Positions 25,583 to 38,106 of a stretch of DNA of 47,500 nucleotides are shown piece after piece (the stretch's first letter is position 1; each line of letters begins with the position of its first letter). A program made the position numbers and the translations under genes. The notes under the pieces were generated by a model. That model was not told the DNA's origin, searched no databases, and saw only the letters and a program-made list of their open reading frames with translations. This DNA comes from Chrysomallon squamiferum (taxonomy: Eukaryota; Mollusca; Gastropoda; Neomphalida; Peltospiridae). Location: assembly GCA_012295275.1 (NCBI GenBank), contig CM022672.1, positions 18,514,894-18,562,393 of the forward strand, given 5' to 3'.

Positions 25583-25954
25583 TGTTGTAGGATAAGGTTC
25601 AGTCTTATTCGTGGATTTTCCATCTGCGATTTTGAATTACAGAGTTCGAAAAAAAAACACCCCAAAAAACCAAAAAACAACATAAAAACAACAAAAACAA
25701 CAAAAAACAATATTTATATAAATTACTCTACAGTAAATTGTATTCTTGTAGTTGCACGCTAGAAGACTGTAGTCAGTATGATCTACGTAGGTTTTTAGTA
25801 GTTTCTGATAGTATGTGTATGAACAGTTTTAAGTTAGGAATCTGTACTGGGTGATGTTGTGCAGTTTTACATGTGTCCCGAGCAACAGCAGTTTTGTGAA
25901 CATTCGCAGTGAGTCCTGGATATAGGAACCAGCGGGGAAAAAACGTGGAGACTG
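25583..25954. other. Non-coding stretch
   Basis: An A-rich CAAAAAACAAC patch at 25645-25710, then unique DNA. No gene recognised. Confidence 0.45.
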
Positions 25955-26225
25955 TATTTCCCGTTCTACTCTCGTACTTTCCATTTTAGTCTTTAATTTC
26001 CCATTTCATACTTTGATTCACGTTATCGCAATCGAGTTCAAACTTTGATTTTCCATTTACACGTTTTGATTTCCCATTTCATGCTTTGATTCACATTATA
26101 GCTTTTCGAGTTTATATCTGAGCCATTGATTTCCCAATTCAGCGTTTGATTTCCCATTTCAGCTTCTTTACAATTTTCAATTTTTCATTTTATTTCCCAT
26201 TCTAGACTTTGATTTCCCACTTTTG
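25955..26225 (+). repeat. Degenerate minisatellite based on TTTGATTTCCCATTTC
   Basis: At least eight diverged copies of a unit near 18-22 bases. A longer unit of about 45 bases, ATTTCCCATTTCAT-CTTTGATTCAC-TTAT-CGAGTT, is present twice (about 25998-26040 and 26070-26112). Confidence 0.85.
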
Positions 26226-26340
26226 CCTTCATTTCTTAATAACCAAACAAACCAAGAAATAGTTACATTTCTCCAATTTTATTAAATTCTTACCGATCGT
26301 TACATATAATTCAATTGCCAAAAACTCATTTCTTTCCGTT

Positions 26341-26342
26341 TA

Positions 26343-26386
<44 letters not shown>
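26341..26386. repeat. (TA)n followed by poly(T)
   Basis: TA run then about 28 T residues. Confidence 0.93.
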
Positions 26387-26807
26387 CGAAAATAAAATAA
26401 TTTAATAACGGCTTGAAAACAAAATTATAAAAATTATGTAAAACCTTTTTATACATAATTTTTTTTTTTTATTATTTTTTTTTTTTGCCCTTCTTGTAAC
26501 CATGTGAGGAAGACAATTTAGTGACGTAGTCAGAACAGCTATGATGTAATAACTTCAGTCGCGTAACACCAGCTAAGTCGCCAAGTCGTATTGTTATAAC
26601 AAGTGACAGTGTCTTAGCCAATCAAATCAGACCTGTTAAAGGTGAATACCATTGACATACTTTTAAGAATCAATGGATATAGCGAGGACGTTTGTGTAGT
26701 GGGAATGTTTAGAGTATGTCTCTTTTACACTTTAACTATTTCTTCTTTGAATGTTCTTCCATCAGATTAGAAATTTTTAAAATCTAATTCCGTTAAATTT
26801 TTGTTTG
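26387..26807. other. Unique stretch
   Basis: 26500-26700 is unique, mixed composition. No gene recognised. Confidence 0.4.
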
Positions 26808-26935
26808 TTTTTTTCTTTTCTTTCCTTTTCTTTTCTTTCCTTTTCTTTTCCCTCTCTTCATTTTGTACTTTCTTCACTCTTTCGTTTTCTGTTTTGTTCC
26901 CTCTTTCACTTTCTTTGTCTCTGTCTCTTTATAGA
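26808..26935. repeat. Pyrimidine-rich (TTTTC)n-like tract
   Basis: TTTTC/TTTCC units grading into CT-rich DNA and a GATAGATCTGTCTGTC patch. Confidence 0.8.
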
Positions 26936-27621
26936 TAGATCTGTCTGTCTGTCCATGTGTATTTCTGTGTATTCAGTTAAATACTCCCATCATTCCCATC
27001 TCACTCTACCTTTCCACATTCAGTAATTTTTCGTTATCGTTATCATCGGCATTATCCCACAGTCGTCTCAATATTATCCCATTTCTTCTTGTGCAATATC
27101 AGAATATTCGTACTAACCCAATGAATTTTGTTTCCTCATTACCGAATACTGCACAATTGACGACGTACATCGAAAGCACCGTGAAGTTCTTGTACGTCTT
27201 GGAAACCTTTCAATTCTTTTTTTTTTTTTTCTCTCGAAAATTAACGATTTTTGCTAAAACGAAATCGTGTGATGAGAACGTACAATTAAGGAACGAGGAA
27301 CAACGACCCTAATCGATTTGTGAGACGGCTGTGAACACGAACAGGAACAACTCTGGTAAAGAACGTCGTTTGTAAGAAGTATGAGAACTTCTTCGGCTTA
27401 AGCTGGCCAACAGCTCTGATCCGAAAAGCTCCCAGATTACCCGTTCAGAAAAGGTTAATTGGCCGAATGTAGCCGTTTAGACCACTATAACATGATCTCA
27501 TGATGTGTGTTTAATGGACGAGAGGGCATGAGTTCGAGTCTCTGCACTGTTACAGAAGTTGAAGGATACACACACACATACAGATTATTCAATACCTAAA
27601 ATACACGTACGTAAGACTGAG
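26936..27621. other. Unique stretch ending in a SINE-like segment
   Basis: No exon. 27450-27560 carries a B-box-like GAGTTCGAGTCTCTGC (27530-27545) and may be the remnant of a second tRNA-derived element preceding the compound SINE. Confidence 0.35.
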
Positions 27622-27945
27622 ATTATTCAAATCCTAAAACACATACTTGCCAATGCCAGGTTTCCCACACAAAAAATAGATGCTCGCAAAAATGACGAAA
27701 TACAAAGGACAGCGTGCTTCGTGGGAAGCGATGATTACCATCGGTTACTGAGCAACTTTTCACGGTTATCTTTATGGCCAAACGGTAACGTTGTCCGCTT
27801 TCGGATTGTCTGCCAACGGGTGCCATACGTTTGAATTTAGAAAGTGGCAACTGACGGGGCCAGTGCGTTCCCGAATATTTTCTATGTGCAGAGTCTATTC
27901 AGACGAATATAAGACAGAATATTCAAATCCTAAAATACATATACA
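27622..27945 (+). mobile_element. Compound tRNA-derived SINE, copy B
   Basis: In order: a tail module (ATTCAAATCCTAAAACACAT), a linker with TTGCCAATGCCAGGTTTCCC, a head (AAAATAGATGC, AAAATGACGAAA, CTTCGTGGGAA, ATGATTACC), a tRNA-like body with A-box-like TGGCCAAACGG (27775-27785), a decayed B-box-like ACGTTTGAATTT (27828-27839), then CTATGTGCAGAGTCTATTC and a second tail ATTCAAATCCTAAAATAC. The same order is found inverted at 44166-44570. The tRNA-like part resembles Ser/Leu-type tRNAs (TGGCCGAnCGGT). Confidence 0.78.
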
Positions 27946-28030
27946 TATATAATTAAACATTCATACTTATGTACGTAAATACATTGCAGTAAACACACAC
28001 GCACATACATACATACATACATACATACAG
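27946..28030. repeat. (CATA)-rich tail region after SINE copy B
   Basis: Degenerate CATA/TA DNA after the SINE 3' end, with pure CATA at 28003-28028. Confidence 0.75.
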
Positions 28031-28261
28031 TGGCGTTCAGACGGGAGCCGAAGGGTACTCAAATAGGGGGCATCCAATCAGAGAAAAGAACTTAACAAAT
28101 TTGGTTGATTTATATTCAAATCTAATAAAGTGTATTATTTTATATTTCATCTATGTTTACATATTCAAAATATCTCTCACCACTAAGGCCATATACTCGA
28201 GTCTTTGGGGCATAGAATCAAAGAGTTGGCCCCGGGCATCACCAAACCTCTGCACGCCACT

Positions 28262-28334
28262 GCATTCATACATACATACATACATATATATATGTATATA
28301 TATATATATATATATAGATATATATATATATATT
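28262..28334. repeat. (CATA)n and (TA)n
   Basis: Follows GCACGCCACTGCATT. TA run interrupted by GATA. Confidence 0.9.
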
Positions 28335-28453
28335 GATCAAAAAATCTTAACTATTGTTCTTTTTTAATTTATTCTCAGTGTGTTTATATGTAAGTTGAAA
28401 AGACACCTCTGTTTCTTTTTGTATCCACGAAAGACTCATTTTCATTAAAAGGA

Positions 28454-28454
<1 letters not shown>

Positions 28455-28498
<44 letters not shown>
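28455..28498. repeat. (AAT)n microsatellite
   Basis: About 14 units. Confidence 0.95.
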
Positions 28499-28713
28499 CT
28501 TTAACAAAATATTAAAACACAGTGGCATGATCGTCAAACAGTAAACTATAAAAGTACATTCATGCTGTACGGGAAATTCTCGCCACGGTAAAACTTCAAA
28601 GATCTTCTTTCTAATTGTGTTTACTCTGTTTTGTATTAAACAATCCTCCGCATGCATCGAGCTTAATAAAACTATGAATAATTTAAAATTAATACCCTTT
28701 ACTGTATAAATGC

Positions 28714-28731
28714 GGGGTCGGGGCGGGGGGG
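28714..28731 (+). other. Potential G-quadruplex sequence
   Basis: GGGGTCGGGGCGGGGGGG: the last seven Gs can be split into two runs, giving four G-runs in 18 bases. It is followed by poly(T). Confidence 0.6.
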
Positions 28732-29057
28732 TGTCTTTTTTTTTTTTTTTATTTTTTTAAACTTAACTTTCACGCCTACATCGTTTACCAAATTATGTGC
28801 AGCTACGTCACACGGATGATTACAGATCTGTTTCTGGTTTTTATCAACGTCAACGTGGTAATGTTTTTCTTGATAAACAAAAAATCTAATTAAGATTCTT
28901 TGATTATGGTTTTACAAATAAGGACTCCAGGGTTCTGTACACTCAGCTGTACGCGCGTGGTTGTATTGTTTGAGATAAAATTTTAAATAACATTTACACA
29001 AAGCGATTTATTAATTTCGTCATCGTCGTCATCAGAGGCAGCTGCTGCTGCGGCATA
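28732..29057. other. Poly(T) then unique stretch
   Basis: No gene recognised. GTCATCGTCGTCATC and GCTGCTGCTGCGGC triplets at 29020-29055. Confidence 0.4.
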
Positions 29058-29160
29058 ATCGTTTATGATAATAATAATAGTAATAATAATAATTATTATT
29101 ATTGATATTATTATTATTATAAAATTATTATTATTATTATTATTATTGTTTTTGTTGTTG
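29058..29160. repeat. (AAT)n facing (ATT)n, inverted simple repeat
   Basis: AAT units to about 29090, then ATT units. The two halves can pair as a hairpin. Confidence 0.85.
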
Positions 29161-29212
29161 TTGTATTACTACATCGATTACTAACATTAATACAACTAAT
29201 ACTAATACGAAT

Positions 29213-29405
29213 ACATGCATGTATACTTATGCATACATACATGTAAATACATACATACATAAATACATACATACAAAAATACATACATACAAATATACAT
29301 ACATACATACATACAAACATACATACATACATACACATGTATATACATATATACATACAAACACATGCTCAAATATATACACACACACATATATATATAT
29401 ACACA
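29213..29405. repeat. (CATA)n array
   Basis: About 190 bases of CATA with AAAT, CACA and TA variants. Confidence 0.93.
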
Positions 29406-30559
29406 AAGAGACAATCAGTCATATAAATATTTTCTCGTTTTAATGAAAACAGATATGTGTAGGTGGCTTTTAATTAATTTGTTTTTTGCTAATATTTCAC
29501 GATATGCAGCAAACTTCGTTGAAGTAAATTAATTTCTGGAAATTTGATATCAGGTTATATTCATTCATGTTGACACTATCGCTACGTCATAACTATTGTC
29601 TATTCTCCGGAATGAAACGACGGAACTGCCCGAAGTTATAACCGAACAGAAAAGTACAAGATTAAGAGGACGTTTCTATTTAATATTGATTTCTCTCCGT
29701 TTTTCCTTTATTTAATTAATTTTTCATTTTGTTGTTGTTGTTTTTATTAGAAAACGGCTTACGTGATTGTGATGTTTACTAAGAAAAGAAGTCAACAGTT
29801 GCACGAATAACCCTGAAATTAAACCCTGACTAATTTATATGAAAACTTTTAAAATAATAAGGGAAGATTTATTTTTTTTTTTTTTTTTTTTTTAAATACA
29901 TGATTTTAACTGTGTTACATGATGGTTAACTTATATAATACGTATAGTAAAAATATTATCCTTATAACCTGAGACAATTCAATTTTGGGGATATGATTAT
30001 TATGTTAACCTTTGCACCTGACGCTGGCATTCAACCCAAGAGTCTGGATCGCCCATGCCTGACTACACGAACTCGTGAACTCTGCTACATTGAATTCGAA
30101 GACTTCACTATACTACACACTACGGAATACAAATGATGCTGTGACTTTCAACACCGGTCAGAGGCTCGGACAAGATATACGTCGATATCAGGATTCGATC
30201 CATGAATTTCATAATTTCATACAGAGAAAACAGCATGTGCTGGTTTCCATCAGCAGTTTTCAAGAGCGGTCTGCTCGTCTGAATACCGCGACTTGCTTCT
30301 TTGCTAACTAGTTTCCAATCTCGAGAAGATTGCTGTTGGGCGTTCTAATTGGTTTTCCCTTGATTACTCATTTTCGTCCACAAAGGAGAGAAATAACTAC
30401 GTCTTGAGCTGGGCAGTTTGTCCACTTTCTTAATTTGAATGGCCGAAATTGACCATTGTCGTTCAAAGTACAACGTACTTGTTTCCTGTTGTCGTCTTTC
30501 TTGGTTATGTTTTTTTCTTTCCTTCTTTCGTTCGTTGTATCCTTTATTTCTTCTTTTTT
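29406..30559. other. Non-coding stretch
   Basis: Poly(T) at 29872-29893. 30000-30440 is unique, mixed-composition DNA. The frame at 30075-30311 starts with GTG and shows no known motif. Confidence 0.4.
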
Positions 30560-30665
30560 CTTGTTTGTTGTTGTTGTTGTTATTATTATTATTATTATTA
30601 TTATTAATTGTTATTATTGTTGTGATGATGATGATTATCATTATCGTCATCATGTTTCAGATTTT
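30560..30665. repeat. (GTT)n(ATT)n and GAT triplets
   Basis: Trinucleotide blocks producing Leu/Val/Ile frames only. Confidence 0.9.
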
Positions 30666-30689
30666 CATTAAATGAACCATGATGAAACG

Positions 30690-30764
30690 AAATTCTCTCT
30701 CTTTCTTTATCTCTCTCTCTTATACACAACACAGACACACACACACACACACACACACACACAT
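30690..30764. repeat. CT-rich stretch and (CA)n
   Basis: CT repeats at 30693-30720, then CA units to 30763. Confidence 0.93.
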
Positions 30765-30899
30765 CAAAATAAATATATATAAATATAAATACACACTCCC
30801 AAATATCTCCATTAAACAAGCCAACTTATTCAAAATTTTCACCTACGTGATCTTTTTAAAACACTACCGAAAAAAAAACAAGCAAAAAAAAAAAAAATG

Positions 30900-31380
30900 T
30901 AACAACAACAAAACAAACGAAACTATAACAGAATGTTGCAGAGATTTCTTTGAAAAGATTTATTAATATTGCACACAATTACCTGGAACACAATATCCCA
31001 CTAAACCCGCAGTTTCTGATTACGCCCGTATCCCAGAAAGCTGGTTTTCGAAGCTGTAATGGTTTCTGCTGGTCTCCGACGTTCTGATTTACCGTCCAGT
31101 AAACCACACGACAGAGCGATATGCAAGTAAGTACGATAATCAGTTCTGATCGCGTATTATTGCAAGGCACAGAGCGTAAATACGAATATCCCAGAATAAT
31201 CGCAGAGTTATCTTCGTTATCCTCAGTAATTACTCGAGTTTCTTTGCTCGCAATATTCGGTGCAAATCTCGGATGGATATCCAGGCTGATCGTGTATCAG
31301 ATCACTGGATACAGAATGTTAATAACACAGATTACCAAATCTGCTTAGCACAGATAGGAAAATCATGTAGACTGATTCAT
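30900..31380. other. Unique stretch with a CpG-richer core
   Basis: 31000-31300 is non-repetitive with dispersed CG. Frames on both strands have no known domain or supported splice pattern. Confidence 0.4.
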
Positions 31381-31430
31381 CATACATATATATACATTTG
31401 TATATTATATAGACTTAATAAAGAAAAAAA

Positions 31431-31543
31431 TATATAATATATATATATATATATATATAGCACTAAATACCAATTTCTCTTTGCGTCAGTGGATGGAGAG
31501 ATATAATTATATATTTTACACATGAAGATATTGTTCAAATGTC

Positions 31544-31583
<40 letters not shown>

Positions 31584-31642
31584 GATATACACACGCACAT
31601 ACACACACACATACACACGCACGCACGCACACACACACACAG
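31431..31642. repeat. (TA)n and (CA)n tracts
   Basis: TA run at 31434-31459. CA tract at 31551-31642 with TA and CG variants. Confidence 0.95.
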
Positions 31643-32009
31643 GTACAACACTTAACAACAGACACAACACAACACAAAACGTCGAACAATAAAAACAAAA
31701 AAAAAAAAAAAATCACTCTTCTTTTCGGAATGGTCGAAAATCGAATTACGGTGATTTTTTTAATTCTGATTTCTTGATCGGGTCTCTTGGGGGCGTGTGC
31801 TGTCTTAGTAAATAAACATTGTGTCTGACTTGTAACGACGTCCCTGGCCGTGTTAGTCTTATGCTATCTAAATGAAACGCGAGGCCAGGGAATTCAAACA
31901 GACACCACGACGTCTTGCAGACCGCTACAATCCAGTGATACGTTGATAACACCGGGAACTGTAGTGTAACGAAACCCGAGAAATCTAGCCACTTCACAAC
32001 AGAGGTTCC
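31643..32009. other. Unique stretch
   Basis: 31760-32000 is mixed-composition unique DNA. The minus-strand frame at 31746-32252 is Asn/Ser repeat translation joined to this segment and has no recognisable domain. Confidence 0.4.
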
Positions 32010-32068
32010 ATTATTATTATTAGTTTTGTTATTTATATTATTGTCGCTGCTGCTGCTACTACTACTAT

Positions 32069-32118
<50 letters not shown>

Positions 32119-32218
32119 TTATTTATATTATTATTACCGCTGCTGCTGCTGCTTTTACTACTACTACTACTACTATTATTATTATTATTATTGTTGTTGT
32201 TGTTGTTGTTGTTGTTTT
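32010..32218. repeat. (CTA)n/(CTG)n/(ATT)n/(GTT)n trinucleotide block
   Basis: CTACTA runs at 32059-32117 and 32155-32175, then ATT and a pure GTT run to 32215. Confidence 0.97.
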
Positions 32219-32880
32219 TAACGAATCTCAGACTAATAGGTATGTAAATCACAGCAATGGTAAACCAGTGGTTTCAATATACTGTTTTAACTCTTTAATA
32301 TAGTTTGAAGATTTTATTTTATTTATTTATCTTCTATTTATTTATTTACATACTTACTTACGTCTTTATTTGTTTATTATTATTACTATTATTACCTTAT
32401 TTTCATTGTTTATATATATATATATTATTCTTAGAAAAACTTCATTAGCAAAAAGATAATATTTCTTTTGAATTTGATTCTGATATTTTATTACAACAAC
32501 ACCAACAACTACTAGTACTACTGCTACTTAATACTATTACTGCTACTGCTTCTACTAATACTACAATTTTCTGTGAACTGACCTTCCTTACGTTGATAGA
32601 ATTTTATTTATTTTCTCTATATTATCCTTCTTTATTTTTTTTCTTTCCAGTACTTTCTTCCTGGTTATTTTATTTATTTATTTATTTTGTTTTTTGTTTC
32701 CCCTTTTAATAAATGTGGATATTTGGCAGATTTTCGAAGTAACTGTCCGTTTGTTTTCGTTCAGCAAACTATTAACCTCACTGGAAGAAATTTTATTTCT
32801 GTTTATTTCCGGATACATAATGTTCAAAATTGTTATAAAACTCCCAACGAAAACAGAGAGTGAGATATTAAATAATATTC
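32219..32880. other. AT-rich non-coding stretch
   Basis: Short TTTA, TA and CTA runs. No gene recognised. Confidence 0.45.
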
Positions 32881-33160
32881 ATAATAATAATAATAATAAT
32901 AATAATGAATAATAATAATAATAATAATAAACATAATAATAGTAGTAGTAGTAGTAGCAGTAATATTACGGTAGTAGTCTCAGTCTCTCTCTCTTACTCT
33001 CTCTCTCTGTTTATCTCTCTCTGTCTCTCTCTCTCTCTGTGTTTCTCTCTCTGTTTATCTTTCTCTCACTCTAACTCACCCTATCTCTCTCTCGAACTTT
33101 TCCTCTCCTTGTCATTCACTCATTCCCCATTCCTTTCATCTCCCTCTTTCTCGAAAAAAA
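32881..33160. repeat. (AAT)n(AGT)n followed by CT-rich DNA
   Basis: AAT units with an AATG break, AGT units to 32957, then imperfect CT repeats from 32978. Confidence 0.93.
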
Positions 33161-33665
33161 AAATATATATATATATAATAAAAAGAAATAAATAAATAAA
33201 TAAAATAAAAAACAAAAAAGTAAATAAATAATTTTATCAAACACCAAGCAAAAGGAAACAAAAAGAAATAAAGTAAAAATGTTGCAGGTCCAGTCGTGGT
33301 AGTAGTTGAAAGAAATAAGTAATCGTTAGGTTTATTAAAGATATTATTTAAAAAAAAAATATTCCTGTTAAAAAAAATTTAATATTGTTCTACAGGCACA
33401 GAAAACCTAAATAATAAACCTATAACATAAATCAGCCTTAAGCGCTTTACGAAAAATGAGTTCAATGGATGGTAGCGATATTTTATTAAAAAAATAATAA
33501 TAAAAAACAAAAAATCAATTTACCCCTGAAAAACATCGATATCTCTTCAGACAAAAACTGTTAACATTAGAGTTTTGTTGCTGTTCCCTTGTTGCTTTCG
33601 TAGATATCGTTCTACCCTTATAATGCATATTTATTGCTTTATTTATTATTCTTTCAAATTATGAT
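33161..33665. other. A-rich non-coding stretch
   Basis: Poly(A), (TA)n and AAAT patches with no gene recognised. Confidence 0.45.
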
Positions 33666-33895
33666 CATTTATATTCTGTTTCTCTGTCTCTTTATGTCTT
33701 TGTGTGTCTCTCTCTGTCTCACATACCTATATACACATATGTGTGTGTGTGTGTATGTGTACTATCTGCGTATCTATATATGTCTATCTGTCTATCTATA
33801 TATCTGTCCACCTATTTATCTATCTGTTTGTCTATCTGTCTATATGTCTGTCTGTCTGTATATTTGTTTGCCTATCTGTCTGTCTATACACACAT
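33666..33895. repeat. (TCTG)n/(TCTA)n-rich region
   Basis: Degenerate TCTG/TCTA tetranucleotides with a (GT)n insert at 33740-33754. Overlapping Leu/Tyr/Cys frames are repeat translations. Confidence 0.9.
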
Positions 33896-34041
33896 ATAAC
33901 AGACATACATCTGAAAATATACTCACATCTACACATATCCGAACGTCTCTTTTCGTTTTTTTTACTTGCTATTTATTTCTATTTTTTCTTCTGTTTTTTC
34001 TTTCTCTCATATTCTTTATATGTCTGTCTCACTGTAGACTA

Positions 34042-34216
34042 TACTACTACTACTACTAATAATAATAAAAAAACAACAACAACGACGACAACAATAATAT
34101 CGTTAATGATAATAACAACAATAATAAAAATAATTATAATTATAATAACAATAATAACAACAACAATAATAATAATTGCAGCAACAGCAAATAAAAACAA
34201 CAGCAACAACAACAAC

Positions 34217-34251
<35 letters not shown>

Positions 34252-34255
34252 TAAC
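34042..34255. repeat. (CTA)n then (AAC)n/(AAT)n array
   Basis: CTA at 34042-34056, then mixed AAC/AAT triplets ending in pure CAA and AAT runs. Confidence 0.93.
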
Positions 34256-34651
34256 AAATGCCAGTCTTCAACAGAAAACATAATTCTAGCCAGACAACTT
34301 CATTACAGTGGTAATAACTTCATAACAAACCAACGTGATCTACAGACATAATTACCGTAATGTCCTCACTATAGACACCCACATATAGATAACCACCACT
34401 TACTCGGCAATTGCAGTATAATTGATTCTGATAACTAATAAATAAAAATTAATGGGTTAGCCTGAAAAATAATACACAGACGGTGAGTTCTTGTTATCAA
34501 CTTCTAAGAGGACATTTCAACATATAATAATGCAAATACATTAACAGCAATAAGATTTGCACATCTTCCTTTGTTCGGAATAATATAGACGTGGCGTTTA
34601 AGAAACAAATGGTATGAATAATAGATTTATAAATAAATACATTAAGGATAG

Positions 34652-34652
<1 letters not shown>
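34256..34652. other. AT-rich unique stretch
   Basis: No gene or element recognised. Confidence 0.45.

Positions 34653-34695
<43 letters not shown>
34653..34695. repeat. (TA)n microsatellite
   Basis: Pure TA run. Confidence 0.97.
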
Positions 34696-34700
<5 letters not shown>

Positions 34701-35131
34701 GATATATGACAGGAAATTATGGTTTTTTCGTTGTCTGCACATCGGTGAAATGGTTAATGAAACTATGATTATGTTCGAAAATTATGATTATTGTTTCCGA
34801 ATACACGTCATTACAAAACCATAATTTAATTACGAAATAACCCTTAGTTAGTTGTAACCCTGATTTTAATTGTTATTACTGTAATTATTTCCGCTGGTTT
34901 AGGATTGTAAATTTTTCACTAGACTATTTTTTTTATTATTATTCATTATTTTTTAAAAGACCGTTACCTTAAGCAGAGTTCTTGTTAAGTAATGTGAGGG
35001 TTTGTTCATCTGTTATTTATAATAAAATATATGTATTACTGTGAACAAATTTTAATATGTTCATACCAGGGTACAGTTCCACAGTTATATAAAATTGTTA
35101 TTGTTGTTGCTGTTGTCGATTATGATGTTTT
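34696..35131. other. AT-rich unique stretch
   Basis: Nothing recognisable. Confidence 0.45.
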
Positions 35132-35165
35132 ATTAATACATTAGTGTCATTAATACATTAGTGTC
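35132..35165 (+). repeat. 17-base tandem duplication
   Basis: ATTAATACATTAGTGTC occurs twice with no spacer. Confidence 0.93.
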
Positions 35166-35422
35166 ATCTCAGATATATATATATATATATATGGAATAAC
35201 TGGTAACTGTCTCAAGATATCAGATTTATCTAGCAAAGGTTAAAATGCCGAAATAGCGAGGCTCTGTAGAGCTGCATTAGTGTCGACCTAAACAGGATCA
35301 AGCTGATTTGTTAGGACAGTAACTAACAATTTTTTTTTCCTGCAATACTAAATACTATAAAAACTAAATAAAACTAACTGTTTTATTTCTCAACTCACTG
35401 TGATATATATATATATTTTACT

Positions 35423-35475
35423 GGCATAGACAAACTGGAAATATATATATATATATCTTTCAGTTTGTCTACGCC
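35423..35475 (+). repeat. 53-base inverted repeat (hairpin)
   Basis: GGCATAGACAAACTG (35423-35437) and CAGTTTGTCTACGCC (35461-35475) are reverse complements with one mismatch. The (AT)n centre can also pair, giving a nearly continuous stem. Confidence 0.85.
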
Positions 35476-35499
35476 TCTAATGTAAGCAACAGTTCTTTC

Positions 35500-35618
35500 T
35501 TTCTTTCTTCTTTTTTTTTTTCTATTTTTTTTTATATTCATTTTTATTTTTATTTTTTTATTTTTTTATTTATTTATTTATTTTTATTTTATTTATTTAC
35601 TTTTTTTTTGGGGGGGGG
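35500..35618. repeat. T-rich tract ending in a T/G homopolymer junction
   Basis: CTTT, poly(T) and TTTA units, then nine T followed by nine G at about 35601-35618. Confidence 0.85.
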
Positions 35619-36576
35619 ATTATTTTTCATCTATTTGTAAACATGCACACGTTTTAAAATAGTTTTCAGTTCTACGAAATGCAACCAAGAACGTTCCTCG
35701 TAATCTACAGAAGTTATTTCATCATGGGAATTATCTTTGCTGAGATTCCTGTCTATATTTTCTACTGTTATTTTTTTATATATATTTTTTTTTTCTTTTT
35801 GTTTTCTTGTTTCAAAACGATTATCCAGAATCTTTCTGTACAGTATACAACAAAACCTCTTAGAATCATAATTTGACTTTCTGAAACTTTCTCACTTATT
35901 ATTGTTATTAATTCGTATCCAAAAGGGTTAAAATTAACATAACAAGTATTGAAGAATATATTTTTCTTGTTTTTCGACACAGTAAAACTTTCACTCATTA
36001 AATTTGTTCGATGCTTCCGTTCTCTTACGTCCCGTTCCAACCACACTCTTTGTATGGGAAAGTTTATTAGAAAATATCTTTCTGTTAACTGGTCAAGATA
36101 ATTTATGAAATATTAATTAATTCTTATAAAATTATTATTATTTTCTGAATTCAAAATATACACACACTCTTGCAGTATATATCAATAATTCACACAAACA
36201 TTAATTCATTCATTCATCCGATTCTGATTTTAAAATATCCAATTAAAAAACATGAAAATAACAAAGAAATGTTCAGTAAATCACTTTACAATGTTAGACT
36301 GTTAATAAGATGTCTGCTGTATCTGTGTTAAACATGAACGGGATCAATCAAAATAACTTTTTTATGACCGTGTACCAAGAAGCTTAAGATGTACAGATAC
36401 ACAGAAACAGACACAGCTACGGATACAACACAAATATATATACATACATATATTCAAAAAAGATAATAGAATAAAGAACAAAAATAACTTTCAAAAATAT
36501 TATCACATTTTTATACAGAAAACGAACCCGCAACATGACTAAGAGTTAAACACATTTAAGGTGATAAAATTATCTA
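35619..36576. other. AT-rich non-coding stretch
   Basis: No exon or element recognised. Confidence 0.45.
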
Positions 36577-36994
<418 letters not shown>

Positions 36995-37089
36995 AATCTA
37001 AAGCATTATACATTAAAGCCAGCGGGGTAGTTGTTCAGTTTGTAAACAGACAGACTGATTGGCGTATAAACAGATGAAATTAAATTATT

Positions 37090-37480
37090 TAATTAATGGA
37101 TGGAATGACTTACGAATGAGTGCATGGAAGCGTGAACTGCTGTATGAATGGATGATGAATAGGTAGTCTCTTGCATGCATGGACAGACAAACAACTGGAT
37201 ATTTATATGCATGAATGAATAGGAGATGAATGGATGATTAAACGGACAGAGGAAAGGAGGGATGGATGAAATTATGAATGGAAGGAGGGAGGAAGAATGG
37301 ATGGATGGATGTAGGGAAGGAGTTTAGAGTAACCGATCGATAAAAAGGGTGAGTAGGTGCATGCATACACGAGTGAATATAATGTTAACATAGGCTACAT
37401 GTATGAATGAAGGGAATAAATGGACAAATGTCTTAATGGATGAATAAAAATACATGGATCTGAGCAAACGCGTGGATACA
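37090..37480. repeat. Degenerate (ATGGATGA)-like region
   Basis: About 390 bases dense in GGATG, GAATGA and ATGGATG words with no exact periodicity, consistent with an old, eroded GATG microsatellite. Confidence 0.7.
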
Positions 37481-37856
37481 TGGATAAACGGATTGCTGAA
37501 AGAACTGTCAGATCCAGTAATTAATACACAGACCGATGGGCGAGAATTCGGCCAGTGATTGATGGTCGGACGTACGTACGTACGGCCGGACAGATGAATA
37601 AATGTCCATTTAGATCGTCCAGCTTATCGTTAGAGCCAGTGAATATCTGCAAAACAAAGACATGGCCCTCGGTACATGGATGTTCATGTAATTGGATTTC
37701 TTACGTTTGATGAATGTGCTTGTAAGGCCAACTACGGCTGTTGTCGCGAGAGATCTCAATCACAGTCATAACACAGAGCTTTGCGTAAATCTCTTTTCTT
37801 AGGCAGATGTTCCGAAGTGCCGCATTTCTCGGAATAAACAACAAGTAAACAGTGGT
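37481..37856. other. Unique stretch
   Basis: Mixed composition with a palindromic (GTAC)n word at 37571-37584. No gene recognised. Confidence 0.4.
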
Positions 37857-37857
37857 C

Positions 37858-37936
<79 letters not shown>
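37857..37936. repeat. (GT)n followed by (GA)n
   Basis: Short GT run then about 65 bases of GA. CA units follow at 37943-37957. Confidence 0.96.
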
Positions 37937-37939
<3 letters not shown>

Positions 37940-38059
37940 ACAGACACACACACACAGACATACAGACAAATAAATAAATAAATCTACATACATGTTTCCA
38001 TAACGAATCAGAAATTTCTGATATTCTAATTAACTGATTTTTCTTTGATTTGATTCGTA

Positions 38060-38067
<8 letters not shown>

Positions 38068-38103
<36 letters not shown>
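38068..38103. repeat. Poly(T) run
   Basis: About 35 T residues. Confidence 0.96.

Positions 38104-38106
<3 letters not shown>

Noticed and set aside
33704-34351. 215-residue frame, the longest in the window
   Set aside because: Formed by TCTG/TCTA and AAC/AAT tracts joined by chance. No domain-like segment.
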